Shown here piece by piece: positions 27,972 through 37,783 of a stretch of 64,000 bases of DNA (within the stretch, counting starts at the first letter, position 1; every line of letters starts with the position of its first letter). Origin of the DNA: Clostridium omnivorum. GTDB lineage: Bacteria > Bacillota > Clostridia > Clostridiales > Clostridiaceae. The stretch spans positions 3,063,501-3,127,500 of the forward strand of contig NZ_BRXR01000001.1 of NCBI RefSeq assembly GCF_026012015.1. The letters are read 5' to 3'. Below the pieces are notes generated by a model. That model was given only the letters and a program-made list of their open reading frames with translations, was not told where the DNA came from and did not search any database. The position numbers and the translations under genes are program-made.

Positions 27972-28547
27972 ATGAGAGATTTTAACTTTTTTTCCCCTTA
28001 TATAGAATCTAAAAAGAGATTTAAAAATAACTACTTTCTTATAATAGTTTTATTTTCTATTGTAGGATTATATATGATGGGAACAACAGGCTGGTATTTA
28101 TATAATAATATTACATTGAAAAAAGAAATCCGTTCTATAAATGCTGAACTTAACGACAGCAAGTTGATAGAAAAATATAAGAAAGCAGAAACTACTAATA
28201 GTAAATATAATTTAACTAGTAAATATAGTGACAGTGCTGCTGCTCTAATTAAAAGTTTTCAGAAAAAGGATATAGTAAATACAGCTTCAATAAATGAAGT
28301 TCTTTCCTGTATGCCTCAGGATGTATTTCTGGCTTCTATTAATATGAATGAAAGTTCAATACAGCTTCAATGCACAAGCAAAAGTATAGTCACTGCAGCG
28401 GAATTTGAGCATAATCTTATTAAATTGAACAAGTTTAAAGAGGTTAGCATAGGCAGTATAGCTGGAGATTCAACAAAATTGAACTACGGGTTTTCAATAA
28501 ATTGTACGTTAAAGGGTGTTGATAATAATGAAAATAAGCAGAAGTGA
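27972..28547 (+). CDS. pilN: PilN-like type IV pilus alignment protein
   Basis: A 191-residue bitopic protein beginning MRDFNFFSPYIESKKR, a short cytoplasmic segment like the PilM-binding peptide of PilN. One membrane span follows (about 18-40), then a coiled coil and a small periplasm-facing domain with LSCMPQDVFLASINMNESSIQLQC, typical of PilN. The ATG at 27972 with GGTGA upstream is preferred to the TTG at 27960. It overlaps the next gene by 20 bases, indicating translational coupling. Confidence 0.85.
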   Translation: MRDFNFFSPYIESKKRFKNNYFLIIVLFSIVGLYMMGTTGWYLYNNITLKKEIRSINAELNDSKLIEKYKKAETTNSKYNLTSKYSDSAAALIKSFQKKDIVNTASINEVLSCMPQDVFLASINMNESSIQLQCTSKSIVTAAEFEHNLIKLNKFKEVSIGSIAGDSTKLNYGFSINCTLKGVDNNENKQK

Positions 28548-29742
28548 GAAAATACTGTTAGCTATATTTGGAGCATTACTTTTAGTTTTTGCATATCATA
28601 AATTTGTTTATGCAAAACAGTATAAAAGTATAGAAACCCTGAGAACAGAAAAAAAACAGAGCAGTGACAAGCTGGATAATATTAAGCTTACTATAGCTTC
28701 CTCAGCGAAAAAAGAAAATGATATGAAAATATTAAATGCTAAGGTACATGATTCTGTAGATAGACTTTATCCTGTGATATGGCAGGAGAAAACACTAATT
28801 GAGCTTAATGATCTCTTAAGTAAGTCTAAACTTGAAGGCTCAGCAAATACAACTAATGGTGATAGCGATAAGAAAAATAGCTCTTCAGATACTAATAGTA
28901 AGGTTGATAACAATAGCAGCGCATATTCTAATCTGTATTCAATTGTTGATCAGTATAATACACAAGTTCTTTCTGCAAAAAAAGAAGAGGTACAAGCCAG
29001 AAATAATAATGCTTATACTTCTATGAAAGCTACCATAAACTTTAAAGGCAGCTACGATAATGTATATTCACTTATAAAAAATATAGAAAATTACAGCAGA
29101 AAGATTTATATTTCAAGTTTAAGTATTTCTGGAATTAGTAATGAAGTCAGCGGAACTATGAGTTTAGAGTTTTTATCAATTCCTAAGTTCGCAGATATGG
29201 ACACAGATTATTATAAATGGGATTTTAATAATCCATATGGCAAGCAAAACCCTTTTGCACAGGGCAATCAAAAGACTTCTAACTCATCTATTGAACAAGC
29301 AAGCAAGATACAAGAAAATGCGAAGGATTTTTCTATGTCAGTGAGGTCTGTTAATTCAGATTTACCTGCAGTTATGCTAGGCAAGTATAACGATATAGAA
29401 AGAAAGTCATATATATATGCAGATAATAATAAGGTTGAGAATATAGAAATATCCTTTATTGAGCAGAACGGAAAATACTATTATAAGTATAAGACAAATC
29501 AAAGCGCTTATCCTAAGCAGTACAATGAAACTGGTGTAGAGTTTAAACCGAGTAACAGTAATATTTCCATTGCGATATTTTCTAATAAGCGTACTTCCGA
29601 TGCGGACCAAGTGGGAGTTAACTTAAGAGTTATAAATAAAACTTCAAGGTCCATTGATGTTATTGTATCTAATGATGATACTTCTAAGCCAAGAGTAACC
29701 TTAACTGGAGAAGGAAATTCAGTAAATCTTAAAAATCAATAA
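28528..29742 (+). CDS. pilO: PilO-like pilus assembly protein with C-terminal extension
   Basis: A 404-residue protein with one N-terminal membrane span (about 8-24), a long coiled coil (to about 85), a Ser/Asn-rich linker and a PilO/GspM-like domain with TINFKGSYDNVYSLIKNIENYSRKIYI. Unlike ordinary PilO (about 200 residues), it continues with a second beta-rich domain of about 170 residues. It starts inside the end of pilN (AAAGGGTG site). The assignment to PilO rests on position after PilM-PilN, topology and the central motif. Confidence 0.75.
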   Translation: MKISRSEKILLAIFGALLLVFAYHKFVYAKQYKSIETLRTEKKQSSDKLDNIKLTIASSAKKENDMKILNAKVHDSVDRLYPVIWQEKTLIELNDLLSKSKLEGSANTTNGDSDKKNSSSDTNSKVDNNSSAYSNLYSIVDQYNTQVLSAKKEEVQARNNNAYTSMKATINFKGSYDNVYSLIKNIENYSRKIYISSLSISGISNEVSGTMSLEFLSIPKFADMDTDYYKWDFNNPYGKQNPFAQGNQKTSNSSIEQASKIQENAKDFSMSVRSVNSDLPAVMLGKYNDIERKSYIYADNNKVENIEISFIEQNGKYYYKYKTNQSAYPKQYNETGVEFKPSNSNISIAIFSNKRTSDADQVGVNLRVINKTSRSIDVIVSNDDTSKPRVTLTGEGNSVNLKNQ

Positions 29743-29783
29743 TATTTAATTGTATATCAATAAAGCGAGAGGAGGCTGTGCTT

Positions 29784-30698
29784 TTGAGAAAAAAGTTTGT
29801 TAAAAATAAAAAAGGCATTACTTTAATTGAAGTTGTCATAAGTGCGGCTATACTCAGCATAATTATAGTACCTATTAGCATGATGATAAACACATCAGTA
29901 AAGACTAATAAAAATTCTGAAAGCAAGCAGCAGGCAACAGTAATTGCACAAAAGCTAATAGAAGATTTAAAAGTAAAGAATAAACCTGTTGGAGAGTCAA
30001 TAAGGCTATTAGATGGCAGCATTACTTTAAATAAAATGGTTGTTCCTGATACTGGTCATGATATAGGATATAAAGCTACCAATTTAGATGTTGGACAGGG
30101 CTTTATTGCTGATATGTCCTTTCAGAGAAGGGAAACCTATAAGGGAAATACTGCTGGTACGTTATCTGATAGTGATTTTGACGTTATTATTGATATGATT
30201 GACAGTTCTTCTTTTAAACTTACCAGTAAGGGTATTGATGGCACACCATATGAGCAGTATTCCTATACATTAGCTAATAGCTTATATATAAAAGAGGTTA
30301 GTGATACTATAATTGAGCTGTATGATTATAAAAAAATTAATGAAAAAAATCTCATAGTTTCATTGCAAAATAAGGCTGGAAAAACTGGAAAGGTTAAAAT
30401 AGTTTACGAAACTGGAATGGTAAGCTCTGATATAAGGGTTTCCAGCTATAATACTACTGATTCAGATGCAAGTAAAGCATTAACAGTTTATTGTTATAAG
30501 AACAATAGCGAAACAGTTAGCAATACGGTTTCTAATATTGGAGGCTATGTGAATATATATGATAATTTAAAAGTCATCAATGTACCAACAAGTGATACAA
30601 GGGGTATATATGATGTTACTGTAACACTTTATAAAATGGATAATGGAACTAAAAAAAAGGTTTATGATGTAAAGTCATCTGTTAATTTAATGAATTAA
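29784..30698 (+). CDS. Minor prepilin (PilV-like)
   Basis: A prepilin of about 304 residues with a short basic leader and KKG|ITLIEVVISAAILSIIIVPISMMI, including the position-5 Glu. The globular part is unusually long for a minor pilin and Ser/Asp/Tyr rich. GGAGG at 29771-29775 supports TTG at 29784 as the start; GTG at 29778 is too close. It stands where PilV/GspI-type initiators are found, between PilO-like and PilX-like proteins, so a role in the tip-initiating complex is inferred. Confidence 0.8.
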   Translation: MRKKFVKNKKGITLIEVVISAAILSIIIVPISMMINTSVKTNKNSESKQQATVIAQKLIEDLKVKNKPVGESIRLLDGSITLNKMVVPDTGHDIGYKATNLDVGQGFIADMSFQRRETYKGNTAGTLSDSDFDVIIDMIDSSSFKLTSKGIDGTPYEQYSYTLANSLYIKEVSDTIIELYDYKKINEKNLIVSLQNKAGKTGKVKIVYETGMVSSDIRVSSYNTTDSDASKALTVYCYKNNSETVSNTVSNIGGYVNIYDNLKVINVPTSDTRGIYDVTVTLYKMDNGTKKKVYDVKSSVNLMN

Positions 30699-30712
30699 GG
30701 AGGTGTAGTAAT

Positions 30713-33049
30713 ATGACCGTAAAAAAGAAAAAAGGGTCTTCCATGATTACAATAGTAGTTATGTTCGCAGTATTTATTACTATTGGTATTACTACATTGT
30801 CATTATTAACAGCAGATTATCAGAGGAGAATTGTGTCAAGTAAAAAAACTCAGAATTTGTATGCTTCTGACTCTGGAATAAACGTAGTTAGCGGGGCTAT
30901 GCAGAAGGTAGTTGAGCAGGCTGTGAAACGTGGGAATGAAGCAGCTAATGACTTTTTAACTTCTGATCTCAGTGCCTATACAAATCCAGATGGGAGTATT
31001 AATAAGGCATCAGTAGATGCCGAAGTTAATAGCCGTTTTAAGACTACCTATAAAGCTTATATAACATCATATTTAAATGATAATGATAAAAAAACTAAAC
31101 TAACCAATGGAATATATGTTGATGATGCAGGCAATGATCATCTTCTCTATGATACTACTTTCTCAAACAAGCCTACTATAACCTTAGACTTTGGTGGAGG
31201 AAGTGCAAATTTTACTACAGTAAATAGTAAGGAATTATTGAATATTAAAGTGACATCAAGCTTCAGTAAAGTACCTCTCTCAGGAGAAACTTCTAACTTA
31301 AAAGAAGTTACTGCTGTGCTAACTATATCTGCTGCTGAATACAACAAGGCATATGGGGTTAATTCCAAATCAGTTACTATAGAAGTGAATCCCATATGGA
31401 AAAATGCTATATCCATTGATGGAAACATGAAGATTAAAAGCAGTGTGAACATTTCTGGTGATGTATTTGTAAAGGGTAATTCTGAAGCTGTAAATGAAAA
31501 AGTTTATACAAAATACAATGGTGGAATTATAATTGGTTCAGACGATGAACTTTCAGCTAATGCAGCGGATATTGATAACAACAAAGTTTCGTTTAATGGA
31601 AAAGTTATAACAGGCAGCAGCTTTAATATTAATGGGCAAAATAGACTTGTAGAAGTTTTAGGGAATATATATGCAAGAAATGTTTATGTAGGAAAAAGCG
31701 AAAAGACATTACCTGCAGCTCAAAATGCTTTAAATTGTGTATTAAATGTAACACCCAAAAGTGGAAGTGAAGCAGATACAGGTGCGGTGTATACAGTAAA
31801 TGACTTATGCTTAAATGCTGCAGCTTCTAAGATAAATATAGATAAATATTATGGAGTAAATGATATAAATAATCAAAGCAGCTTTAGGCCTGGAATTGAT
31901 AGTGATTTTAACTCCTCAAGCAGCATAATTGTGAATACTGATGATATAGGTAAAAGTGGAGGATCATCTATAAATATTGCTACAGAGGCTGTGATAATGG
32001 GAGCAGCATATGTAAATACCAATCCAGCTTATCAGACGGGAGAATCAGTAGCTATAAAAGGAAACTATATGGCATATACTCAGCCTATAGGTGATGGAAA
32101 AATTACTAAAGATGAAGATAAGATATATGGTGAAAGTAATATGCAATTTGGATATTATGATCCATTACAACTTGCAGATAAGTTTAAGAATAATGCAGCA
32201 CTTACAATTGTTGATAAGGCAAGGTATATGGAACTTGCAGATTCCTTAAAGCTTTTACCAGGTAATAATGGAATTAATAAGGCTGGAATTCAGCTTCCAA
32301 ATAGCAGTGATAAGCTTATAAATAGCGGTATTGCAATCAGTAATGGAAAAATAGTAAGCAGCAATTATAGATCAGAGTTAGATAGTAGAATTATAACATT
32401 AAAAGACGGCTTTGCAGAGAAAGTTTACGAAATGGACAATCTAAGTAAAATTGGGGTTCAAAGTCCATTAGATATAAACGATGTTTATGCCTTTGGGAAG
32501 ATAAATAAAACTGTATTTACTGGTGATGATAATCCGGATTATGGAAGTGATAACTCTATAAAAAATCCTGTTAAGCAGGTTATCTTAGACGGTAGTATTG
32601 TGAAAGACATTAAAAATGGAAACAATATAGAGTTTATAAGTGATTCAAAGGATGTCATTATTTTGGGGAAAAATGCTGGGGTTAGCTTTGAAAATAATGA
32701 TACCACAAAAGTAATAACAGCTAAAAACGGACCAATAAGTGGTATAATAATAACTAAGAAGAATATAAAAGTATACGGTGAAGTGAATTTTTCAGGTACT
32801 ATACTTGCAGGAGGGGATTTTGTAACTGAGGATACATATAAAAAATCTTTTTCTTCCAATGATAACCTTGTAATGAAATTAATAGCTGGTGATTATGATA
32901 ATATTTATAAAAAAATATTCAATTATAATTATTCAATAGGAACTCAAGTAGTTACAATATCAAATTCGGCATCTAGCAATGCTGGGGAAACAGGTGAAGC
33001 CTTCCAAAGCGACTTGATAAAGGTTGGAAACTGGAAGATAGTAAAATAA
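30713..33049 (+). CDS. PilX-like pilus protein with a large beta-rich C-terminal region
   Basis: A 778-residue protein beginning with a basic stretch and one hydrophobic helix (KKKKGSSMITIVVMFAVFITIGITTLSLLTADY), like PilX proteins, whose leader lacks the canonical Glu5. The region after about 210 is a long set of beta-strand-rich, polymer-forming-protein-like segments (for example ISGDVFVKGN, FNGKVITGSSFNING, LGNIYARNVYVG, and VYGEVNFSGTILAGG near the end). AAGGAGG precedes the ATG. It may be a minor pilin bearing a large surface or scaffold domain; exact role unknown. Confidence 0.7.
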   Translation: MTVKKKKGSSMITIVVMFAVFITIGITTLSLLTADYQRRIVSSKKTQNLYASDSGINVVSGAMQKVVEQAVKRGNEAANDFLTSDLSAYTNPDGSINKASVDAEVNSRFKTTYKAYITSYLNDNDKKTKLTNGIYVDDAGNDHLLYDTTFSNKPTITLDFGGGSANFTTVNSKELLNIKVTSSFSKVPLSGETSNLKEVTAVLTISAAEYNKAYGVNSKSVTIEVNPIWKNAISIDGNMKIKSSVNISGDVFVKGNSEAVNEKVYTKYNGGIIIGSDDELSANAADIDNNKVSFNGKVITGSSFNINGQNRLVEVLGNIYARNVYVGKSEKTLPAAQNALNCVLNVTPKSGSEADTGAVYTVNDLCLNAAASKINIDKYYGVNDINNQSSFRPGIDSDFNSSSSIIVNTDDIGKSGGSSINIATEAVIMGAAYVNTNPAYQTGESVAIKGNYMAYTQPIGDGKITKDEDKIYGESNMQFGYYDPLQLADKFKNNAALTIVDKARYMELADSLKLLPGNNGINKAGIQLPNSSDKLINSGIAISNGKIVSSNYRSELDSRIITLKDGFAEKVYEMDNLSKIGVQSPLDINDVYAFGKINKTVFTGDDNPDYGSDNSIKNPVKQVILDGSIVKDIKNGNNIEFISDSKDVIILGKNAGVSFENNDTTKVITAKNGPISGIIITKKNIKVYGEVNFSGTILAGGDFVTEDTYKKSFSSNDNLVMKLIAGDYDNIYKKIFNYNYSIGTQVVTISNSASSNAGETGEAFQSDLIKVGNWKIVK

Positions 33050-33069
33050 TTATTAAAGAGGAGGAGATT

Positions 33070-33630
33070 ATGACTAAATGGATGAAAAGTAAAAAAGGAT
33101 TCACCATTATTGAGCTTTTATTAGCTTTAGCCATAGCAGCCTCTATCTTAGCTATAGCCTTTTCATTTTTTCTTCCACAGCAAAAGGCATTGAATGATAC
33201 CACGAAAAAATCAGAGTTGCAAATGGACACGCAGATTATAATGGAATCTATGACTAAAAGTGCAATGGAAGCTTCAAAGATTTCACTAATTACTACAAAG
33301 GCGGGAGTTCTCCATACCTCTGATTTAGACTCATTATACGATACACAAGACTTAGAGAAGATAGTATTCTCTGTTTATAATACAGATAATAGTGGTACAA
33401 GAAGTTTGGCTTATGAATATACATATAAAATTGTTGGAGGTAAAATTTCTTTTACAGATAGCAGCGGAATTGAAAAAAACTTAGCGGAAAATGTAAAAGC
33501 TATTAAAGTTACTCCTTTAGACGAAAAGTCCTTTGGACAGTGTGTAGGAATAAAAATAGAAGTACAATTGGCATCAGCTGGTATTAGTGATTATAATACC
33601 CAGAGCAGCGTCTACTTTAGAAATAAGTAA
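33070..33630 (+). CDS. Minor prepilin (PilW-like)
   Basis: A 186-residue prepilin with the motif KKG|FTIIELLLALAIAASILAIAFSFF and a globular domain typical of PilW/GspJ-like minor pilins (VFSVYNTDNSGTRSLAYEYTYKIVGGKI, then LAENVKAIKVTPL). GAGGAGG precedes the ATG. With the PilV-like and PilX-like proteins upstream it would make up the initiating minor-pilin complex. Confidence 0.85.
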   Translation: MTKWMKSKKGFTIIELLLALAIAASILAIAFSFFLPQQKALNDTTKKSELQMDTQIIMESMTKSAMEASKISLITTKAGVLHTSDLDSLYDTQDLEKIVFSVYNTDNSGTRSLAYEYTYKIVGGKISFTDSSGIEKNLAENVKAIKVTPLDEKSFGQCVGIKIEVQLASAGISDYNTQSSVYFRNK

Positions 33631-33653
33631 AGTATAGGAGTGGGGGAAAGCGT

Positions 33654-36600
33654 ATGAAAAAGAAATTAAAAAAGATAAGTTCATTTTTAATATTGGCTTT
33701 TATACTAGTTCAATTCTGTACGGGCAAGCTAAATATAAAAGCATCGGAACTAGACAGCTTTTTAAAGCTTAATAAAACTATTACTAATTCTAAAGGCGAA
33801 ACTGGGACAAGCATTAATGCCAAAGTAGGTGAAGCTTTAAAGATAAATTACTCAATTAACTCTGACAATTATACAAGCTCTAGCCAAAATAGCAAGAATA
33901 AAAAGATAGTACTTGTTATAGACACCTCGGGAAGTATGAAAACTACAGATATGAGAAATTCAGATACAAACAAAAATAATCAGGTTGGACTTTCTAGGTT
34001 GAAGGTTGCTGCAGAAGCTGCACAAAAATTTACAAAAAGCAGTGTTGGAAGTAATGTAGATATAGCAGTTGTGACTTATTCTGATGAGGCTCAACTTGCA
34101 TTAGGTTTTACTAATAACAAGACTACTATAAACAATAAATTAAATGACATAAAGAATAGTACACCATATGGAGCTACTAATATAGGAGCTGGACTTAGAA
34201 TGGCTTATTATATGCTTCAGCAGTACAGTGATACGGCTTCAAGTAAGTATATGGTTCTATTGACAGATGGAGAGCCCACCATGTGGACAGAAGATGGGAA
34301 TGGTAAGTTTTTAACTTCTAATAGTACACCTTATTCCTATAATATTAAAGGTACAGGTTATGATGATGCATCAGGTAATTCATTAAAATATGCAAATACT
34401 ATAGGTGATATGTTTGCATCGACGAAGATTAATTCTTATATGGTTGGTTTTACTTCAGATATTAATAGGGGAAAGTTAAATACTATAGCTGAGCATGCAA
34501 AAGCAGCAGTATATACAGCTAGAAGTCAAAATGACTTAAATGCGCTTTATGATGCTATTACGGATAATATTGTAAATAACTTTTCTATAAATAATGTACA
34601 GTTTCAAGAGACATTTTCAAATATGATAGAGATTGTGAGCTTACCAGCTGGATTACAAAAGAGCGCAAACAGTGATGGTACAACTACAGTGTCTGGAGTA
34701 ATAGGAAATTTAGATTATACTCTTGTTCAGACTTCAACAGTAAATTATTATAAATTGAATACTCCAATTGAATTTTCTATTGATATAAAGCTTAAGGATG
34801 GGGCTTCAGGAACTTATTCTTTAAGTGATGTATCTAAAATTAATTATACTGATTTTAAGAATCAAGCTGGAACTAGAGATTTTAATAAGGTTAATATTAA
34901 TGCTACTCCTACAGTTACTAAAATAAATAAAGCACCTATAGATTTTTCAAGAAGCGTTGAAAAGCAGCAATATACTCTCATCAATGGTACAACTGAAGAT
35001 ATAAAGGTAACAAATACAGTTACACCTAGAAAAATTGATTTTTATAGCGTTGCTCCTGAGGATTATGATAAGGAAAAGTATATAGTAGTGGTTACTGATA
35101 CCTCTGGAAGTATGAAGGATTCCTTGGATTCAAGTACAAAATTAGATACCTTAAAGAATACTCTTGTTACTAGAGATAATAATAGCGGATTTATAAATAG
35201 GTTTACAGGAGTTAACAATGTTAATATAGCTCTAGTAAACTATAATTATAAGGCTGAACTTGGAAATGAAGTAGACCTTTCAACAAGTGATGATATTAAA
35301 AATGCCAAAGGTGAAACACAAGATTTTGCTGATATGGGGGATACGGCTCAAGTAACTGCTCTAAAGACTCAAGTATCTGAATTACAGCCTAATGGTGCTA
35401 CTAATATTGGTGACGGGCTTAGAAGAGCATATTGGTTATTAAGTAAAGTGGATTCTAATGCTAAAAAGTATATAGTGCTTATGACGGATGGAGAACCTAC
35501 AGCTTTTACTTATATAAATGATACACTTTCTTATAAAACATATTGCAAATATCGTGAATACTACGGATATTACGGATATGACGATTATTACGGGTACAAA
35601 AATCTTACTGATAAACCTGCAAATTTGAACGATATAATAAATGCATATGGAAAAAGTGGACAATTTGTAGATGAAATAGATAATCCAGATAGTGTGGAGT
35701 ATATTGGTTCTACTGATTATAACAAATATAGATTTGATTCTATTAATAGTGTGGAATTAAATTATGATGACGGAACTGCAACCAATTACATGTGGAACGG
35801 TGGAACTAATGATATAGGAGGATATGGATTAACTTATAGCAAAAATATGGCAGGTAAGATAGCTGAAAAAAATATTGGAACTTACGTTATAGGCTTTAGT
35901 GATGGAATTAGCAAGGACAAGCTTACTCAAATTGCTGATAGTGCAAAAGGAGTTTACAAGGAAGCTAAAACTCCTACTGATTTGCAGCAGGTATATGATG
36001 GAATAGCTGGAGAGCTTATAAAGGATGTTTCAGTTAATGATTTAACCTATGAAACTATAATTCCAGCTGGTTTACAAGTTAAGGCTATAAGAAAAGATGG
36101 TAAGGACTATACAAACTTTACTACTACCACTGTAAATGGTGTTACAAAACTTACTTTTGATTTAGAATCTATTGCAAAGGTAGCTTACAGGCTCAATGCA
36201 GATAGGACTTATTTTGAGGCGGCTCCTATAACCTTTGACCTAGTATTAACTGCTAATACCCTTGGAACTTATACATTAGCAAGCAAAGATAGTAGTAATT
36301 ATACCAAGATTAAATATAAAGATATAGATGCTAGTATAACTGATTTATATTCATCAAATTCAATAACCTTTACTATAAATGATGGAAATTCAGTGATAGA
36401 TAAACATGGTTTATATCTTGATAAAACTAACGATGTTTCAGATAGTAATTTCCAATTTAGTAATGAAAAAAATATAAATTCTATGAACAACAATTATTAT
36501 AAAGCTGGAGTTGTTTTAGATTTAAAGTTGACATCTGCTGTTTTAAATATTGATATAGGCTCAAGAAATCCATCAAAGATAATTAATTCCGATGATATAA

Positions 36601-36878
36601 AGGTAGTTATCAAAAAAGTAAAAAGTGATGGTACCCTTGAAGATACTGTTACAAATGCAGATATAAAAACCACTTTGAATTCAAATGCAAGTACAAATAT
36701 CAAAATAACTTTTACAGAAGTAGGTAAGTATTTAATAACCTACACTTTCCAAATGCAAAGTCCAGGAAGTAATAGTGATGATGGTTCTTTTACAGGCTTT
36801 ACTAATAATGCAACGGTTAATAATAGTAGTAAGAGTTTAAAATTTGATATTAATAATGAAATGCCAGACCTGTTTTAG
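33654..36878 (+). CDS. Secreted protein with two von Willebrand factor A domains, candidate pilus-tip adhesin
   Basis: A 1074-residue protein with a signal peptide (about 1-31) and two vWA domains. Each has a MIDAS start, DTSGSMK (90-96) and DTSGSMKD (482-489), then GATNIGAGLR or GATNIGDGLR and LLTDGEPT or LMTDGEPT, so both metal sites look intact. Beta-rich linkers follow each domain. The second vWA domain has a Tyr/Gly-rich insertion (about 630-650, 9 Tyr or more). There is no LPXTG sorting signal or C-terminal membrane anchor. It is located inside the pilus cluster before the prepilin peptidase, which suggests tip attachment through minor pilins; this is inference. Confidence 0.82.
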   Translation: MKKKLKKISSFLILAFILVQFCTGKLNIKASELDSFLKLNKTITNSKGETGTSINAKVGEALKINYSINSDNYTSSSQNSKNKKIVLVIDTSGSMKTTDMRNSDTNKNNQVGLSRLKVAAEAAQKFTKSSVGSNVDIAVVTYSDEAQLALGFTNNKTTINNKLNDIKNSTPYGATNIGAGLRMAYYMLQQYSDTASSKYMVLLTDGEPTMWTEDGNGKFLTSNSTPYSYNIKGTGYDDASGNSLKYANTIGDMFASTKINSYMVGFTSDINRGKLNTIAEHAKAAVYTARSQNDLNALYDAITDNIVNNFSINNVQFQETFSNMIEIVSLPAGLQKSANSDGTTTVSGVIGNLDYTLVQTSTVNYYKLNTPIEFSIDIKLKDGASGTYSLSDVSKINYTDFKNQAGTRDFNKVNINATPTVTKINKAPIDFSRSVEKQQYTLINGTTEDIKVTNTVTPRKIDFYSVAPEDYDKEKYIVVVTDTSGSMKDSLDSSTKLDTLKNTLVTRDNNSGFINRFTGVNNVNIALVNYNYKAELGNEVDLSTSDDIKNAKGETQDFADMGDTAQVTALKTQVSELQPNGATNIGDGLRRAYWLLSKVDSNAKKYIVLMTDGEPTAFTYINDTLSYKTYCKYREYYGYYGYDDYYGYKNLTDKPANLNDIINAYGKSGQFVDEIDNPDSVEYIGSTDYNKYRFDSINSVELNYDDGTATNYMWNGGTNDIGGYGLTYSKNMAGKIAEKNIGTYVIGFSDGISKDKLTQIADSAKGVYKEAKTPTDLQQVYDGIAGELIKDVSVNDLTYETIIPAGLQVKAIRKDGKDYTNFTTTTVNGVTKLTFDLESIAKVAYRLNADRTYFEAAPITFDLVLTANTLGTYTLASKDSSNYTKIKYKDIDASITDLYSSNSITFTINDGNSVIDKHGLYLDKTNDVSDSNFQFSNEKNINSMNNNYYKAGVVLDLKLTSAVLNIDIGSRNPSKIINSDDIKVVIKKVKSDGTLEDTVTNADIKTTLNSNASTNIKITFTEVGKYLITYTFQMQSPGSNSDDGSFTGFTNNATVNNSSKSLKFDINNEMPDLF

Positions 36879-36907
36879 TAAACAAAAGGGTGGTAATACT
36901 TTATAAT

Positions 36908-36937
36908 AAAAGGGCAGCATAAGGCTGTCCTTTTATT
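36908..36937 (+). terminator. Terminator after the vWA gene
   Basis: AAAAGGGCAGC (36908-36918) pairs with GCTGTCCTTTT (36924-36934) with one G-U pair, then ATT. pilD follows at once, so either pilD has its own promoter or read-through occurs. Confidence 0.75.
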
Positions 36938-36973
36938 AGTAGATTAAAATTATATTTTTGGGAGAGAAAAAAG

Positions 36974-37720
36974 TTGAGTGTATTATATTCTTTTTATTTT
37001 TTATGTTTAGGACTTTTGCTAGGAAGCTTTTATAATGTATGTATCTATAGGATTCCTAGAGAGGAATCTGTAGCATTTCCGCCTTCCCATTGTACCTCGT
37101 GCAATACTAGATTGAAACCATTAGATCTTGTGCCGGTTTTAAGCTATGTATTTTTAAAGGGCAGGTGCAGATATTGCAGAGAGAAAATATCCCCTCGTTA
37201 CGCACTTGTAGAACTCTTTACTGGGATAGCCTTTTTGTGGCTATTCTTAACCTACGGCATTACTGTTGAATGCTTAAAATATATAGTACTGATTAGTTTT
37301 CTAATTGTAATAGGTATGATTGATTATGACACTACTGACGTTTATTCAATAACTACTTATAGTGGAATTGCTTTTGGAGTAATTTTCATATTAATAAATT
37401 ATTTTATGGGATTTGAATTTAAGTCATATATTTATGGCGGAATTCTTGCAGCAGCAACCATTGCATTGATTATTATATTTACAGGGGGAATGGGCTGGGG
37501 AGATTTTGAAATAGCACTTATGTGCGGGCTATACTTAGGCTTTGAGAAGTCTATAGTTCTGCTATTTAGCTCATTTATAATTGGTGGAGTAGTAGGTGCT
37601 TTTTTAATCTTGACAAAGAAAAAGACTAAAAACGATTACATACCATTTGGCCCGTCAATTGCATCAGCAGCATTATTTACCTTACTCTTTGGTGAAAGAA
37701 TTATTTCATTTTATATTTAA
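36974..37720 (+). CDS. pilD: Prepilin peptidase
   Basis: Membrane aspartyl protease of 248 residues that cleaves and methylates prepilins. The cytoplasmic domain keeps both cysteine pairs (CTSCNTRL and CRYCREKI) and the YALVELFTG motif. The catalytic aspartates are in GMIDYDTTDVYS and GMGWGDFEIALMCG. About seven membrane spans. The start is a TTG preceded by GGGAGAG; no better ATG exists nearby. It closes the pilus cluster. Confidence 0.92.
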   Translation: MSVLYSFYFLCLGLLLGSFYNVCIYRIPREESVAFPPSHCTSCNTRLKPLDLVPVLSYVFLKGRCRYCREKISPRYALVELFTGIAFLWLFLTYGITVECLKYIVLISFLIVIGMIDYDTTDVYSITTYSGIAFGVIFILINYFMGFEFKSYIYGGILAAATIALIIIFTGGMGWGDFEIALMCGLYLGFEKSIVLLFSSFIIGGVVGAFLILTKKKTKNDYIPFGPSIASAALFTLLFGERIISFYI

Positions 37721-37728
37721 TTATGCCA

Positions 37729-37757
37729 TTGACAAATCATAAATGATAAAATAAAAT
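37729..37757 (+). promoter_or_regulatory. Promoter of guaB
   Basis: TTGACA (37729-37734), 17-base spacer, TAAAAT (37752-37757), ending about 27 bases before the riboswitch aptamer. Confidence 0.75.
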
Positions 37758-37783
37758 AGTATAATAAATTAAAATTATATACA

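Noticed and set aside
33654-36878. Sortase-anchored surface protein
   Set aside because: No LPXTG-like motif, hydrophobic helix or basic tail at the C-terminus.
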